64,000 nt of DNA, taken from positions 2,108,001 through 2,172,000 of the forward strand of contig CP074390.1 of assembly GCA_022041995.1 (NCBI GenBank), read 5' to 3'. Source of the DNA: Cupriavidus necator. GTDB taxonomy: Bacteria > Pseudomonadota > Gammaproteobacteria > Burkholderiales > Burkholderiaceae. Within the stretch, counting starts at the first letter, position 1; the number at the start of each line of letters is the position of its first letter. Shown here piece by piece: positions 1-9,533 of this stretch. Position numbers and translations under genes: made by a program. A model generated the notes under the pieces. That model searched no databases. It saw nothing but the letters and a program-made list of their open reading frames with translations, and was not told where the DNA came from.

Positions 1-2
1 AA

Positions 3-92
3 TACCCGCTGACGCACGAACAATTGGCCGGCCTGGTGCTTGGATTGCCATGGCAGCGCATCGGTCAGGATGGAGTGATCCGAGTCGTGTAA
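3..92 (+). CDS. tnpB: IS66 accessory protein TnpB, C-terminal fragment
   Basis: Only the last 29 codons are present, in the frame beginning at position 3 and stopping with TAA at 90-92. The fragment reads YPLTHEQLAGLVLGLPWQRI and then GQDGVIRVV, which matches the conserved C-terminus of IS66 TnpB (Orf2). It precedes tnpC by 58 bp, as in other IS66 elements. TnpB is needed for transposition in this family, but its biochemical role is not settled. Confidence 0.75.
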   Translation, partial: YPLTHEQLAGLVLGLPWQRIGQDGVIRVV

Positions 93-150
93 CGTCCGCG
101 ATTGCAATCGGTGCGCGTGCCGATGTTCGTGGAATGCCGGGCACGGCACA

Positions 151-1692
151 ATGGCCGGCATGATCGACACCGCACAACTCCAGGGCATGAACGCAGACCA
201 ACTGCGGGCGCTGGCCATGGATTTGATGTCAGAAGTGCGGGCGCGGGATAGTGAGTTGCGCCTTAAAGATACCCGCATCGCTCAGCTCACGCATGAGATG
301 GCTGTGTTGAAACGGTGGAAGTTCGCCGCCCGTAGCGAGAAGCTTCCAACCGAGCAACAGAGCTTGCTTGACGAAGCCATCGACGCAGACCTGATCGCCA
401 TCGAGCACGAGCTCGAACAGCTCGCCAGCAAACCGAAGAACGAGCCCCTGCCGAACAAACCGCGCCGTGCGCCGCTGCCGCCGAATCTGCCGCGTGTCGA
501 AGTTCGCCATGAACCGACGTCGACCACGTGTGGTTGCGGCTGTCAGCTCAAGCGCATTGGCGAAGACGTCAGCGAGAAGCTGGACTATACGCCCGGCGTG
601 TTCACCGTCGAGCGTCATGTGCGCGGCAAATGGGTGTGCGCGCAGTGCGAAACGCTGACGCAGGCCCCGGTGCCGGCCCAGGTGATCGACAAGGGAATCC
701 CTACCGCCGGATTGCTTGCGCAGGTGCTGGTAGCCAAATACAACGATCACTTGCCTCTATATCGGCAGGAACGCATCTTCGAGCGCGCAGGCCTGGCCAT
801 TCCGCGGTCCACGCTCGCGCAATGGGTCGGCATGTGCGGCGTGCAACTACAGCCACTGGTGGACGCGCTCAAGGAGCAGATTCTGCAACATCGAGTGCTG
901 CATGCCGACGAGACGCCGGTGGCCATGCTCAGTCCCGGTAAGGGCAAGACGCAACGCGCCTACCTGTGGACGTATTGCCCCGGGGCCTTCGAGGATCTGC
1001 GCGCAGTGGTGTACGACTTCGCCGACAGTCGCGCGGGCGAGCATGCGAGAAACTTCCTTGGCAACTGGAAAGGCCAGCTCGTCTGCGACGACTTCACCGG
1101 TTATAAGGCGCTGTTTGCCCAGGGCATTACCGAGTTAGGTTGCATGGCGCACGCGAGACGTAAGTTTTACGACCTCCACGCAGCGAGCAAAAGTCAGATC
1201 GCACAGGATGCTCTGCAGTACATAGGTGAGCTCTACGAGATCGAGCGGGAAGTGCAGCAGGTTGCTGCACAATTGCGGCTGGAAATCCGGCAACAACGCG
1301 CCCGGCCGATTGCCGATGCGCTCCACGCCTGGATGACCGGGCAACGCGCTCGCGTGAGCGAGGGATCCGCTATCGCCAAAGCGCTGGACTACAGTTTGCG
1401 GCGATGGACTGCCCTGACGCGGTACCTCGAGGATCCGCAAGTCCCGATCGATAACAACTGGTGCGAAAACCAGATCCGTCCGGTTGCTCTCGGCCGGAGC
1501 AATTGGCTCTTTGCGGGATCGCTTCGGGCAGGCCGTCGCGCTGCTGCGGCCATGAGCCTCCTTCAGTCAGCGAGGCTGAACGGTCACGATCCCTACGCCT
1601 ATCTCAAAGACGTTCTCGCACGACTGCCAACGCAGCCCGCAAGTCGCCTCGAGGAGCTTCTGCCCCATCACTGGCAGCTCCCGCAGCCCTGA
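151..1692 (+). CDS. tnpC: IS66-family transposase TnpC (DDE)
   Basis: This 513-residue protein has the full IS66 TnpC layout. An N-terminal leucine-zipper-like helix (about residues 15-60) is followed by a zinc-binding region with C127, C129/C131, C163 and C166. The catalytic core has D253 (HADETP), D313/D314 (CDDFTGY) and E439 (NNWCENQIRP), and the short C-terminal IS66 domain (AMSLLQSARLNGHDP) ends the protein. The length is normal for the family and the frame is intact, so the transposase may be active. ATG at 151 is used; a second ATG at 160 is an equally possible start. Confidence 0.93.
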   Translation: MAGMIDTAQLQGMNADQLRALAMDLMSEVRARDSELRLKDTRIAQLTHEMAVLKRWKFAARSEKLPTEQQSLLDEAIDADLIAIEHELEQLASKPKNEPLPNKPRRAPLPPNLPRVEVRHEPTSTTCGCGCQLKRIGEDVSEKLDYTPGVFTVERHVRGKWVCAQCETLTQAPVPAQVIDKGIPTAGLLAQVLVAKYNDHLPLYRQERIFERAGLAIPRSTLAQWVGMCGVQLQPLVDALKEQILQHRVLHADETPVAMLSPGKGKTQRAYLWTYCPGAFEDLRAVVYDFADSRAGEHARNFLGNWKGQLVCDDFTGYKALFAQGITELGCMAHARRKFYDLHAASKSQIAQDALQYIGELYEIEREVQQVAAQLRLEIRQQRARPIADALHAWMTGQRARVSEGSAIAKALDYSLRRWTALTRYLEDPQVPIDNNWCENQIRPVALGRSNWLFAGSLRAGRRAAAAMSLLQSARLNGHDPYAYLKDVLARLPTQPASRLEELLPHHWQLPQP

Positions 1693-1730
1693 GCGGCGCT
1701 GTCGTCAAGACGGGATCACCGCGCGCTTAC

Positions 1731-2339
1731 TGTTGCCGTTCCTAAACTCCCAGAGCATCCGAACCGCCCCGAACCAGCGGTGAGGCTGCGCAACGGAGAG
1801 TGTCGCTCCGGTCACCCGGATGGCTTTTTGAGATCGAGACGGAGCGTTATGTCGCTGAGTTGGAGCGACGGGAGGCATCGCATCTTCAGCGACCTATGGG
1901 GATGAATGGGCGATGGCCATCGCAAGGCTGCTGGATGATCGGCTGGTCGCGCTGACACGTGCCGGCAAGCTGACGCCCGGCGACATGGTAGCGTTGGTCA
2001 TCGCGCATGCAACGCGGCTAAATCCCGCTCATACAAAAAGGCGCCCGCGCTCACCGAAAGCGGCGATGCGGGCGGTAGCAGGACTGTCCACGCAGTGTAC
2101 GGCGGGAGACGGCCTCCTGAACGCAGAATGAGACCGCTTTTTGCTGCCCAGTTCCCCGCGACAGGACGGCGACCGGTACGCACGGCTCCCGCTCGAAACC
2201 CGGCGACTTTGCTATTCCTATTTTTCCCCCAGAAAGCCTGAGGCCATCTGTACGGCGGTCCCGGCCCGCGACCCCAGGGGGCCCCGGCCGGTCGACGTTG
2301 AACGGACAGGGCGACATAAAGTACGGTAGCGGTTGCACG
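1731..2339. other. 609-bp intergenic stretch between IS66 and tnsD
   Basis: No gene can be supported here. A 72-codon open frame (1913-2131, plus strand) has no clear ribosome site. Its frame remains open upstream and reads SATYGDEWAMAIARLLDD around the ATG, so it may be a truncated remnant of a longer gene. I see no copy of the sequences found next to tnsA at 10340-10395, so there is no evidence that the other transposon end lies here. Confidence 0.5.
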
Positions 2340-4004
2340 CTACGCCTTATTCATATACACCCGTGACTGGCAAAATCTGTACTCTGACCATACCTTGATC
2401 CGCGCGGCACTTTGTAGTCGGCCGAGGCTTGTGGCGTCGACGACACAACACCGTTGACGACAGATTGTCGCTAGTCGCCTTAGCTGAAAGGCAAGATGGG
2501 ATTCTTCCAGGTAAAAAAGCAAACTATGGACTTTCGGAAGCTCTGTTTCATGCGCTTCCACCATTGGATTATTGATGCCTTGTAGCAGGAAACAGCGGCT
2601 GACGCGCCCCCGCCGAGGCGCTGCGCACAACGTCCGGTATGTTGCGTAGATGCGGGTCGAAAGGAGTTGATCTCGCAGTGCCCAATCGATGCGTGATGGC
2701 CGCTTCTTGCGTTGAGGGCCTTTGCGATTGTCGGCGACTTCTCGCAGCTTTGATCGAATCTGATAGGCGCTGGAAAGTGAAATTCTGAATTCATTGGCGA
2801 TTTCTGACGCTGAATTTCCGCGTTCAAACATAGCCTCAATGGTGGCCCGTACTGAGGGGGAAATCCTCGGGCGTCTGCAATGTACCGCAATGCCGAGTTG
2901 CCTTCTTCTAGCTGCAACGTCTTGTATTGACATTCCACTCCGCAATGCGATGTCGGAGCATAACAAAGATGTATCCTTGAATTCATCTATTGTAGGCTCT
3001 CGGAGCGACGGTATATGTCGCGTTACTGTTGGGAACTCATTGATGATGGAGTTTTCATTGAGAACTTCATTGCAGGCTTGTTCAAACGCGGGTAGCGTTC
3101 CGAAAAGATACTGTATTAGCAGGATATGACAAATTGGGTGGCAGCACCGGTCCGGTGTGAACAGTAGTGGCCGTAACCACGGCAGGCCGGAACGAGACAT
3201 CGAATTTACGCGTGTTGCAAATGGAAAAATTAGAAAATCATCGAATAACTTCAGAAGAGCACGTGAAAGTTCCATCAAATCCACGTGCTCATGACGGAGC
3301 GTTATGCCTTGCTTGCAAATGGCGTGCAGATATGCTGAACGTATGACCTTTGGCGAAAACTCCGTGTATTTGCTGGAACGCAGTAAATCGGCTGACAGCG
3401 TTGCAAACACTAGTGTGCGAGTGTCCGCGGAGGCAGGTGACGAATCTTCTCGAGTGATGCAGGGGGCAAGAATCACCTTTTGTTTATAGCCTCTTCTGTT
3501 GTGTTCTTTTACAGCTTCCAGTGCTTCACGGTGAGGAATGCATTGAGTCACTCCTGGAAGTTGCTGCTCGCGGTGCCAGTAGCTCGTCCCGAAGTTGCGC
3601 AAGTCGGCACGATTACACGATCGGCAGAAGCGAAGTTGAACAACGGCACCAAATCCATTGGCGACCAGACCGAGACAAGTCTTGAGGCCTCGCGCGTCTC
3701 TCGACAACATTGTTCGACATGCGAGCTGGTCCCGCTCCCGTGGCAGAAAGAAGCGATAGTATGGGTAGAGGCTCATCGACATCAATTCCGACGCCGGCAA
3801 GGAGAACGGCAATTGAGTTCCGATACGGTCGACTAGGTCCCTAAGGTGCGTAGGAAGGTCCACGCCAGGCGTTACGCCTCTGCTTCCATAAAGTGCTTCC
3901 ATGGCTGCTTGGGGCGAACCCAAGGCGTTAAGCGCAGAGAGCCGCCCGAGATATGAGTAAAGAAGCTCGTCTGGAAGCGGCTGTGGCACGTAGCATAGTT
4001 GCAT
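2340..4004 (-). CDS. tnsD: TnsD-like target-site selection protein (TniQ superfamily)
   Basis: This 554-residue protein resembles Tn7 TnsD along its length as I recall it: the N-terminal TniQ segment (PQPLPDELLYSYLGRLSAL), the zinc-finger set C127, C130, C155, H158 (CRSC...CIPH) and a C-terminal region starting RIDWALRDQLL. Residues 395-425 (ISLSSAYQIRSKLREVA) look like a helix-turn-helix. In Tn7, TnsD binds a fixed site in glmS and recruits TnsC; the same role at another site is inferred here. It lies 198 bp downstream of the tniQ gene. The ribosome site is weak. The residues that would define target DNA cannot be read from sequence alone. Confidence 0.85.
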   Translation of the reverse strand: MQLCYVPQPLPDELLYSYLGRLSALNALGSPQAAMEALYGSRGVTPGVDLPTHLRDLVDRIGTQLPFSLPASELMSMSLYPYYRFFLPRERDQLACRTMLSRDARGLKTCLGLVANGFGAVVQLRFCRSCNRADLRNFGTSYWHREQQLPGVTQCIPHREALEAVKEHNRRGYKQKVILAPCITREDSSPASADTRTLVFATLSADLLRSSKYTEFSPKVIRSAYLHAICKQGITLRHEHVDLMELSRALLKLFDDFLIFPFATRVNSMSRSGLPWLRPLLFTPDRCCHPICHILLIQYLFGTLPAFEQACNEVLNENSIINEFPTVTRHIPSLREPTIDEFKDTSLLCSDIALRSGMSIQDVAARRRQLGIAVHCRRPRISPSVRATIEAMFERGNSASEIANEFRISLSSAYQIRSKLREVADNRKGPQRKKRPSRIDWALRDQLLSTRIYATYRTLCAAPRRGRVSRCFLLQGINNPMVEAHETELPKVHSLLFYLEESHLAFQLRRLATICRQRCCVVDATSLGRLQSAARIKVWSEYRFCQSRVYMNKA

Positions 4005-4202
4005 ACAGGGTTACCGCCTTACTAATCTTCGCTCTGCGGGGGGGAAAGGCCACCAACAGCCCGTTTCGCTGCCTCTTGGTCAGCTACAAACCATGATAGA
4101 AGGGAACTTGGACCTCAATGGCTATCGTTCCGCGTGCGCGGTTCTCGCGAACATTCAATGCTTCCGCACGTACTTCTAGATGCCGCACACGCGGAGATGG
4201 GA

Positions 4203-5897
4203 TCAACGTCTACTGAGAGCACGAAAAGTCCGGCGAATCATCGGCATCAATTCCGCAGACATTGGAAGGCTAGCTTTCACGCATAGCTTCCATATGCTCA
4301 GCGATTCACCCTTCGAATGGAGTTCGTCCGCAGCCCGGATCAGCCGCCTGCGAGGCCAATCGGCGTTTACATTATCTATTCGGTTCCGTAGATCGGGACA
4401 CCTCCTTAAGGTAACGCGAAATTGACTCTTTGAAAGATTTGCTGCCAAAGCCAAATCCTTATATTGGAGACGTCGCGGCATTTTCTCCTGCGATAAGAGT
4501 CGCTGAAGTGCCGCATCAACTGAGGCGACTCGAAGCCGTAGTTCTTCGGCTTTTATTATTACGCGACTCCTCCTCGGCGAAATCGGAACAAGATAGGTCT
4601 CGAGCGCATGATCGAACCACGCGCCGTCGCGGATTCTCGCTCTGATACGCGCACCTGTCCAAACAGACAACTTTGTTTTTTTCGCACGGTTTGGATCGCG
4701 CAGGTATCGTAAGATAGCCTTCCGATCCTCTGGAATTGAGGGGACGTTGCCAGCCCATCGGCTAGTAGGAAACTGCCTCAACCACGCCTCGTCCCTCAGG
4801 CGGACAATCCAATAGCATCGAGCCAGCGATCCGCTGGAAAGGCGACCTGAGCCATTGCGTTCTCGTATCAACCTTGCCTTGGCTGCGGCCAAAGTGGGAA
4901 GCCGCCCTGACAAATCTTTTGGAGGCTCCACTTCCTCCTTCGAAAATTCGTCTAGGACATCGATCAGGGGTATCTGCATTGCTGCAAGTAGCGCACAAAG
5001 GTCGGGTGCCGAGAAGTTGCTTGGGTATTGTCTAAGGGATAGTTTTGGAAACCGGGAGTTGCGGTAAGCTACTGGCTCTTCGCGGCAATCTCCCTCGGAC
5101 AAAAATTCTTGAATCAATATTGTCCGCGCCGATTTTCCCCTTTCGCTGAGCGTGCGATTCGTCCAAGCCACGATTTGTTCTCTGCTCCAGTTGGCTTCAA
5201 TATTTCTCAAAGCCAGCATGCTGTTGTCGATGAGTAGTGAACGGGACTCCGATGGAAGAGATGCGTCTACGATCTCGGCAAGGTCGAATCCGCATCTACA
5301 TCGTCGCCGTAGAAGAGCGGTTTCAATAGTGTTGCCACCGAGAGGGCTACTCCCACACTTGGGACACTCTGATGAAAGGGGTATCCTATGCTCGTCGCAA
5401 TAGCCGATGTTTGGAAGTTGGTGCGATCTATGGAGATACGGTTCGCCTCTATCTTCCAGGTCTTGAGCAATACAAGCGCTACAGAAATTGGCCTTGCGCG
5501 CCGCCCCGCCAGTCGATCGGGACACGCCGATCGCCACGAGGGTCGTGGTTGCTATATGACCTCTTTTTGCGGTCAGCAGATGAAACTTTCTGCTGCCAGG
5601 CAGCAGTTCGCTACTCGGACCAGCAGAATGAAAGGTGTGCCAATAGGGGAACGTCGTAAGCTTGGCTAGCGCGTCGTCATAAGAGGTATTGAGGGCAGTA
5701 AGGAGTGCTTCAATTCGTAGGCTGAACGAAAACATGTCCAGCGTCGTGGACTGCAACCGCTCAGCGTTTCCGGTCTCAAGAAGAAGGGGGCGCCACGCCC
5801 CCGCGCCCACGTAGAACCTCACTCGGGCTATCCAATGTCCAAACCACTCATCTGGATAGGGCGCCGGAACATAGGGAATCGCCCGCACATTCTGCAT
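4203..5897 (-). CDS. tniQ: Second large TniQ-family targeting protein
   Basis: A 564-residue TniQ-superfamily protein. It opens with the family segment YVPAPYPDEWFGHWIARV and has two zinc-binding clusters: C139, C142, C167, H170 and C178, C181, C200, C202. A C-terminal region of basic helices (about 440-560) could bind DNA. It is much longer than the roughly 400-residue TniQ proteins of CRISPR-linked transposons, so it is more likely a sequence-specific TnsD-type protein or a bridging factor. A good ribosome site (GTGGAG) precedes the ATG, and the gene starts 61 bp after tnsC. Having two large TniQ/TnsD proteins suggests two targeting routes or a heteromeric complex (inference). Confidence 0.82.
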   Translation of the reverse strand: MQNVRAIPYVPAPYPDEWFGHWIARVRFYVGAGAWRPLLLETGNAERLQSTTLDMFSFSLRIEALLTALNTSYDDALAKLTTFPYWHTFHSAGPSSELLPGSRKFHLLTAKRGHIATTTLVAIGVSRSTGGAARKANFCSACIAQDLEDRGEPYLHRSHQLPNIGYCDEHRIPLSSECPKCGSSPLGGNTIETALLRRRCRCGFDLAEIVDASLPSESRSLLIDNSMLALRNIEANWSREQIVAWTNRTLSERGKSARTILIQEFLSEGDCREEPVAYRNSRFPKLSLRQYPSNFSAPDLCALLAAMQIPLIDVLDEFSKEEVEPPKDLSGRLPTLAAAKARLIRERNGSGRLSSGSLARCYWIVRLRDEAWLRQFPTSRWAGNVPSIPEDRKAILRYLRDPNRAKKTKLSVWTGARIRARIRDGAWFDHALETYLVPISPRRSRVIIKAEELRLRVASVDAALQRLLSQEKMPRRLQYKDLALAANLSKSQFRVTLRRCPDLRNRIDNVNADWPRRRLIRAADELHSKGESLSIWKLCVKASLPMSAELMPMIRRTFRALSRR

Positions 5898-5958
5898 CGT
5901 CTAGCTCCACGATGAGCGCTCAGAGGTATGTTGATCCCCGCGTGTGGTCTGTCATGGC

Positions 5959-7368
5959 TCACTTTCGATGAATAGGCTGTTCCACTGGTAGTTCAGGCGG
6001 AGCGGTCGACGCATGTACGCGTGGCCGTCCCCTTTTTGTCTGGTCAGAAGAATCATTTGGTTCGCCGTAGTCTTCAAATTCCTCTTCGTCGTAATCGTGT
6101 GGTTTGCTTGGATATGCCGTCGTACCTCCAAACTGGGAAAACAGTTGATCATAATCTGTGGCAAAAAGGAGATCTTCGAATTCGGACTTACTTTCAGTTT
6201 TACGGGAGCGAAGATACGAAATTGCAGGTTGGAGTGTTGCCATTGCGGTCTTTGAAACAAGCTCGAACGTGTGCTCGTCGACCCTTTCGGTGCCGCCAAT
6301 AGATTCTCTTTGTGCAAGCCAATAGAGGAGCACGGCAAATGCGATATTTCCGGCGCAGTGGTAGTGCCAGACGTTCATGATTTTCGGGGTCAGTGGAACA
6401 TATACTTTCGTGTATCGATATGCCCAAATGAGCTTGCAAAATGACTTCCAGATGGGTGACTGTGAGTCAAGAAGTGGAAAATCCCGGGAGCCTGCCGATG
6501 CAAGCTTCCGTGCATTAAGTGCATTCCGTCTAAGAGTTCTTCCTACTGCCGGCGTGCCTACTATTACGAGACTTAATCCAATGGTTTCGATAAGCTCTGA
6601 AAATAAATTAAGCATCATGCTTGCCCCGGGTCGTGTGGCAAGTCTAACATTCTGCACCTCGTCGACAATAATAATGCCGGTTGAGCAGGCTGTGGCGACA
6701 GTCCTCATTAGAGATACCATTGGTGCGATGGTGCGAATGCTTTCAGCCTGCCCGTGATATTTGGTGCCAATCAACGAATCCACTTCGGAGAAGAAATTTA
6801 GACAAAATCCGCGAAGAGTCGCGTCATGCGGAACCCTTAAAATCAAATATAGAAGCTGAAGGCAACTAAGAGAGTGGTTTTTATAGTCGCTATGTTCTAT
6901 TATCTGTGGGTAATGCATGAAAAATGAGTTTATGAGTGTGGTTTTGCTCATCCCGCTTAAGGCGATAAGGCTAAATCCCTGCCCTGATGATTTCCAGCCA
7001 GGGGGGAAGGGGACGCCGTCTTCTTCCGCTGAAGCAATGGCGTGCCGGCGTTGCTGATCAATGGGATCGAAAGGATGTCGAGCGACGTACGATTCTCGCA
7101 TCATTGTGGCAAAAGCCAAGGCAACTTGCTCATAGAATGGGAATGGGTAGACGACGTCGCTCAAGCACTGGAGTTCCAGCACTCGCGTTACTTCGTCAGC
7201 TTCCCATATAGCCGCAGACGGCTTAGGAGGGTAGTGTTTCAGGCTCAGAACGATGTCGACGATCTTAGGCGGCAGCGGCGGTTGTGCTTCGATGAACGGA
7301 TGCTCAGCGTAGCGGGACACACGGCTCATCGTGTAATCGGCCTTCATCCAAATGCCTCGATTTATCAT
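5959..7368 (-). CDS. tnsC: TnsC-like AAA+ ATPase, transposition regulator
   Basis: A 469-residue TnsC/TniB-type AAA+ protein that should link the targeting proteins to the TnsAB transposase. The Walker A region is ALSGMSKTTL (residues 136-145) and Walker B is GIIIVDEVQN (231-240), followed by a sensor-like VIVGTPAVG. The P-loop is unusual: the glycine normally before the lysine is serine. The acidic C-terminal tail (DYDEEEFEDYGE) may be the TnsAB contact, as TnsC tails are in Tn7. The start overlaps the tnsB stop by ATGA, which implies translational coupling. Confidence 0.88.
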   Translation of the reverse strand: MINRGIWMKADYTMSRVSRYAEHPFIEAQPPLPPKIVDIVLSLKHYPPKPSAAIWEADEVTRVLELQCLSDVVYPFPFYEQVALAFATMMRESYVARHPFDPIDQQRRHAIASAEEDGVPFPPGWKSSGQGFSLIALSGMSKTTLINSFFMHYPQIIEHSDYKNHSLSCLQLLYLILRVPHDATLRGFCLNFFSEVDSLIGTKYHGQAESIRTIAPMVSLMRTVATACSTGIIIVDEVQNVRLATRPGASMMLNLFSELIETIGLSLVIVGTPAVGRTLRRNALNARKLASAGSRDFPLLDSQSPIWKSFCKLIWAYRYTKVYVPLTPKIMNVWHYHCAGNIAFAVLLYWLAQRESIGGTERVDEHTFELVSKTAMATLQPAISYLRSRKTESKSEFEDLLFATDYDQLFSQFGGTTAYPSKPHDYDEEEFEDYGEPNDSSDQTKRGRPRVHASTAPPELPVEQPIHRK

Positions 7369-9533
7369 TTCTTGCCTTCGAGATGCTGCTGAACCTGCTC
7401 GTCAATAAGCTTGATGAGCACGTCTTCGCGTTCGTTACGAGGAGGGACGGTATCGTCGTCGGGCTGCGTTGTCGTGTTGCCGGACTGTGTCGGCCGGCCC
7501 TTTAGCGCAGCTTTCACGCCTTGCGTGTCGCGTTGACGCTTCTGCTTCACCTGATCTTGATCCGAGTGTTCGGGAAGTGGTGGAGGGGCCGTCCGGTGTT
7601 CGGCACGAATACGCGCATCCCTGACGCGCTCCAAGCGACTATCTTGGTCAGCTATTGACCATAATAGGAGAGATTGGTTAGCCAACGATTCCTGTTCAGC
7701 AAGTGTGGTTCCTCGTAGTTTATCCAGGCTTCCGCGAGTGATCGAAAATTCCGCCCACTTAGATCCTCTCTGTGGAATGTAAGCAATACTAGGTTCGGTC
7801 TTATCTATGCGCAGCTTTATTGCCCGAAACTTATGCGTACTCTTCCTTGCCAGCCGCTGAGCGACCTTATTGAAAGGCTCATAGTGCATTTCCTTGTAGC
7901 GGACGATACCTTGACCAATGCTACCTGTGGTGCTCTCCAGAAGTAGCTTGTAGATATCATTGTCTGAATATGCACAAGTTCGTAGTCCTGTGACGTTTTC
8001 CAGTCCCCAGAGATACATCGCCTGCGGTGTTGGCAAGACGCCGGCTTGGGTGGCCATTTTGCGTAGACTGCGGTGCGGCGCGTTATTGTGCTCAGTGATT
8101 ATCTTTATGAGTTCTCGATATGCGTCCACCAGTCTATTAACCGACGCGACTTTGGCCTTCTCAAACCTCTGACGTGATTTCGGGTCTAGCGGTCGGTCCA
8201 TAAAGCTTCCAGGTACGCCGGCGGAGGCCTGTCGATTTTTAACAGCTCCGATAAATCTTTCAATGATGGCTTTGGCATCCGGATTGTACGGAGGCATATA
8301 CATAACCGGTATTCGAAGCGAATCGGTGACGGCTTCCATCATTGCTTGGGAAATTAGTTCCGATCCGCGATCTGTGCCAATAGACGCACATAGAACGCCT
8401 CGCGGCCAAATTTCGTCGTCAACATTGATGCCTAGTATCGGGAATCGAGGTACCCTTGAGGTGAATGCTATGAGCAGGGCATATTTCAGTTCCTCATATG
8501 AGGCAGGTTTTAAGGAAATATAGGCAGAAACGCAGAATCGACTCCATCGATCGATTATGAGGTAAATTATGGCTGTTCCCAAAAGAGTCGCTTCGATGTC
8601 GCTCGACCGAATGTGCATTCGGCCTCCTGATGCGTCTAGTTCATAAATGGCACCTGGTCCCAATGCATGGTGAGCTGCTGAATAGCCAGGGCTGCTTTTT
8701 CTTTTTTTGGGAATATTCTCCAACTCGACTTCCTCGAGGTCGACTTGAAGTTTCAGATAGTATCGGACCTGGCGCAGAGTTATCGGTTCGGGGATTTGTT
8801 CTTTCTCATACGCGGCGTAAATTTTTGGATGTCTTTTGCGGAATTCATGTGAGAGATAGTTGATATGAATTTCACTTATAAACGTCGGGCCTCCTCGAGT
8901 GCAACGCTTCGCGGCCTTTTTTATATCGGCGATATCGTCTTCAGTGATTACAAATTTATTAGGACCTCTAATTTTCGAGATGGCCGGCTGGCGACCTCTG
9001 CGGTTCGCTGTTTTTATGGTTGGCGAAGTGTTGTCTGTGGCTGGCCTCGTGCCAGGGGGTAGGTGCAGTAACGCGCGTTTGTCGCAGCCAAAGTAATAAT
9101 ATCGGATTACCAGTCGATGCAACGTGATGAATTTATGCTTGGTGACTTCGGCGTATCGTTGAATCAAATAGGTGTAACGGTCGCGGTCAAGATTGCGCTG
9201 AATTTCTAATGTTGAAATTAATGGCTTTAAAACTGCCCAGGTGCTATCGTAAGCTATTTGTTCAATTGAGCCTTTCTCCGGCACCAGAAGCAGGGCGGAG
9301 GGAAGTGAAATCTTGCCCCATGCAGCTCCAGTCTCCTTGAGTAGTTTCTCAATTTGAGAATAGCTGAACCTTTGGGGGCGTCGGGCGTATCTAGCATACT
9401 CCGGTTCTCGTACCCAGATTGCGTAGATACAGTCGCTAAAGACGTGCGTGATCCGCAGGTATCTTTCATCTGATGTGACAATCGCGCGTCCCACGGTGTA
9501 ATCAGGGTGGGATATTTTGATAAATTCAAACAT
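7365..9533 (-). CDS. tnsB: TnsB-like DDE transposase
   Basis: A 722-residue transposase from the chosen ATG. The N-terminal part has helix-turn-helix segments likely to bind transposon ends. The integrase-like core has the catalytic triad D300 (YELDASG), D388 (IGTDRGSE) and E425 (AIIERFIG), in the spacing of TnsB and Mu-type transposases. The C-terminal tail is charged and low in complexity, as in proteins that contact TnsC. The start at 9533 overlaps the tnsA stop by 8 nt and follows GGATGGGAAAG. An ATG at 9542 and a TTG at 9551 are alternatives. TnsB makes the 3'-end cuts and the strand transfer. Confidence 0.92.
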   Translation of the reverse strand: MFEFIKISHPDYTVGRAIVTSDERYLRITHVFSDCIYAIWVREPEYARYARRPQRFSYSQIEKLLKETGAAWGKISLPSALLLVPEKGSIEQIAYDSTWAVLKPLISTLEIQRNLDRDRYTYLIQRYAEVTKHKFITLHRLVIRYYYFGCDKRALLHLPPGTRPATDNTSPTIKTANRRGRQPAISKIRGPNKFVITEDDIADIKKAAKRCTRGGPTFISEIHINYLSHEFRKRHPKIYAAYEKEQIPEPITLRQVRYYLKLQVDLEEVELENIPKKRKSSPGYSAAHHALGPGAIYELDASGGRMHIRSSDIEATLLGTAIIYLIIDRWSRFCVSAYISLKPASYEELKYALLIAFTSRVPRFPILGINVDDEIWPRGVLCASIGTDRGSELISQAMMEAVTDSLRIPVMYMPPYNPDAKAIIERFIGAVKNRQASAGVPGSFMDRPLDPKSRQRFEKAKVASVNRLVDAYRELIKIITEHNNAPHRSLRKMATQAGVLPTPQAMYLWGLENVTGLRTCAYSDNDIYKLLLESTTGSIGQGIVRYKEMHYEPFNKVAQRLARKSTHKFRAIKLRIDKTEPSIAYIPQRGSKWAEFSITRGSLDKLRGTTLAEQESLANQSLLLWSIADQDSRLERVRDARIRAEHRTAPPPLPEHSDQDQVKQKRQRDTQGVKAALKGRPTQSGNTTTQPDDDTVPPRNEREDVLIKLIDEQVQQHLEGKK

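Larger units (their letters stand above)
1..1730 (+). mobile_element. IS66-family insertion sequence, left part outside window
   Basis: The segment carries the end of a tnpB gene and a complete tnpC transposase gene in the usual IS66 order. The right end is placed at 1730, where the sequence GGATCACCGCGCGCTTAC (1713-1730) is the reverse complement of a GTAAGCG... terminus, the form I recall for IS66-family inverted repeats. The left end and target duplication cannot be seen because the element starts before the window. Confidence 0.85.

Noticed and set aside
1731..2339. Left end of the Tn7-like transposon
   Set aside because: No inverted copy of the 10340-10395 sequence or TGT-type terminus with repeats was seen.
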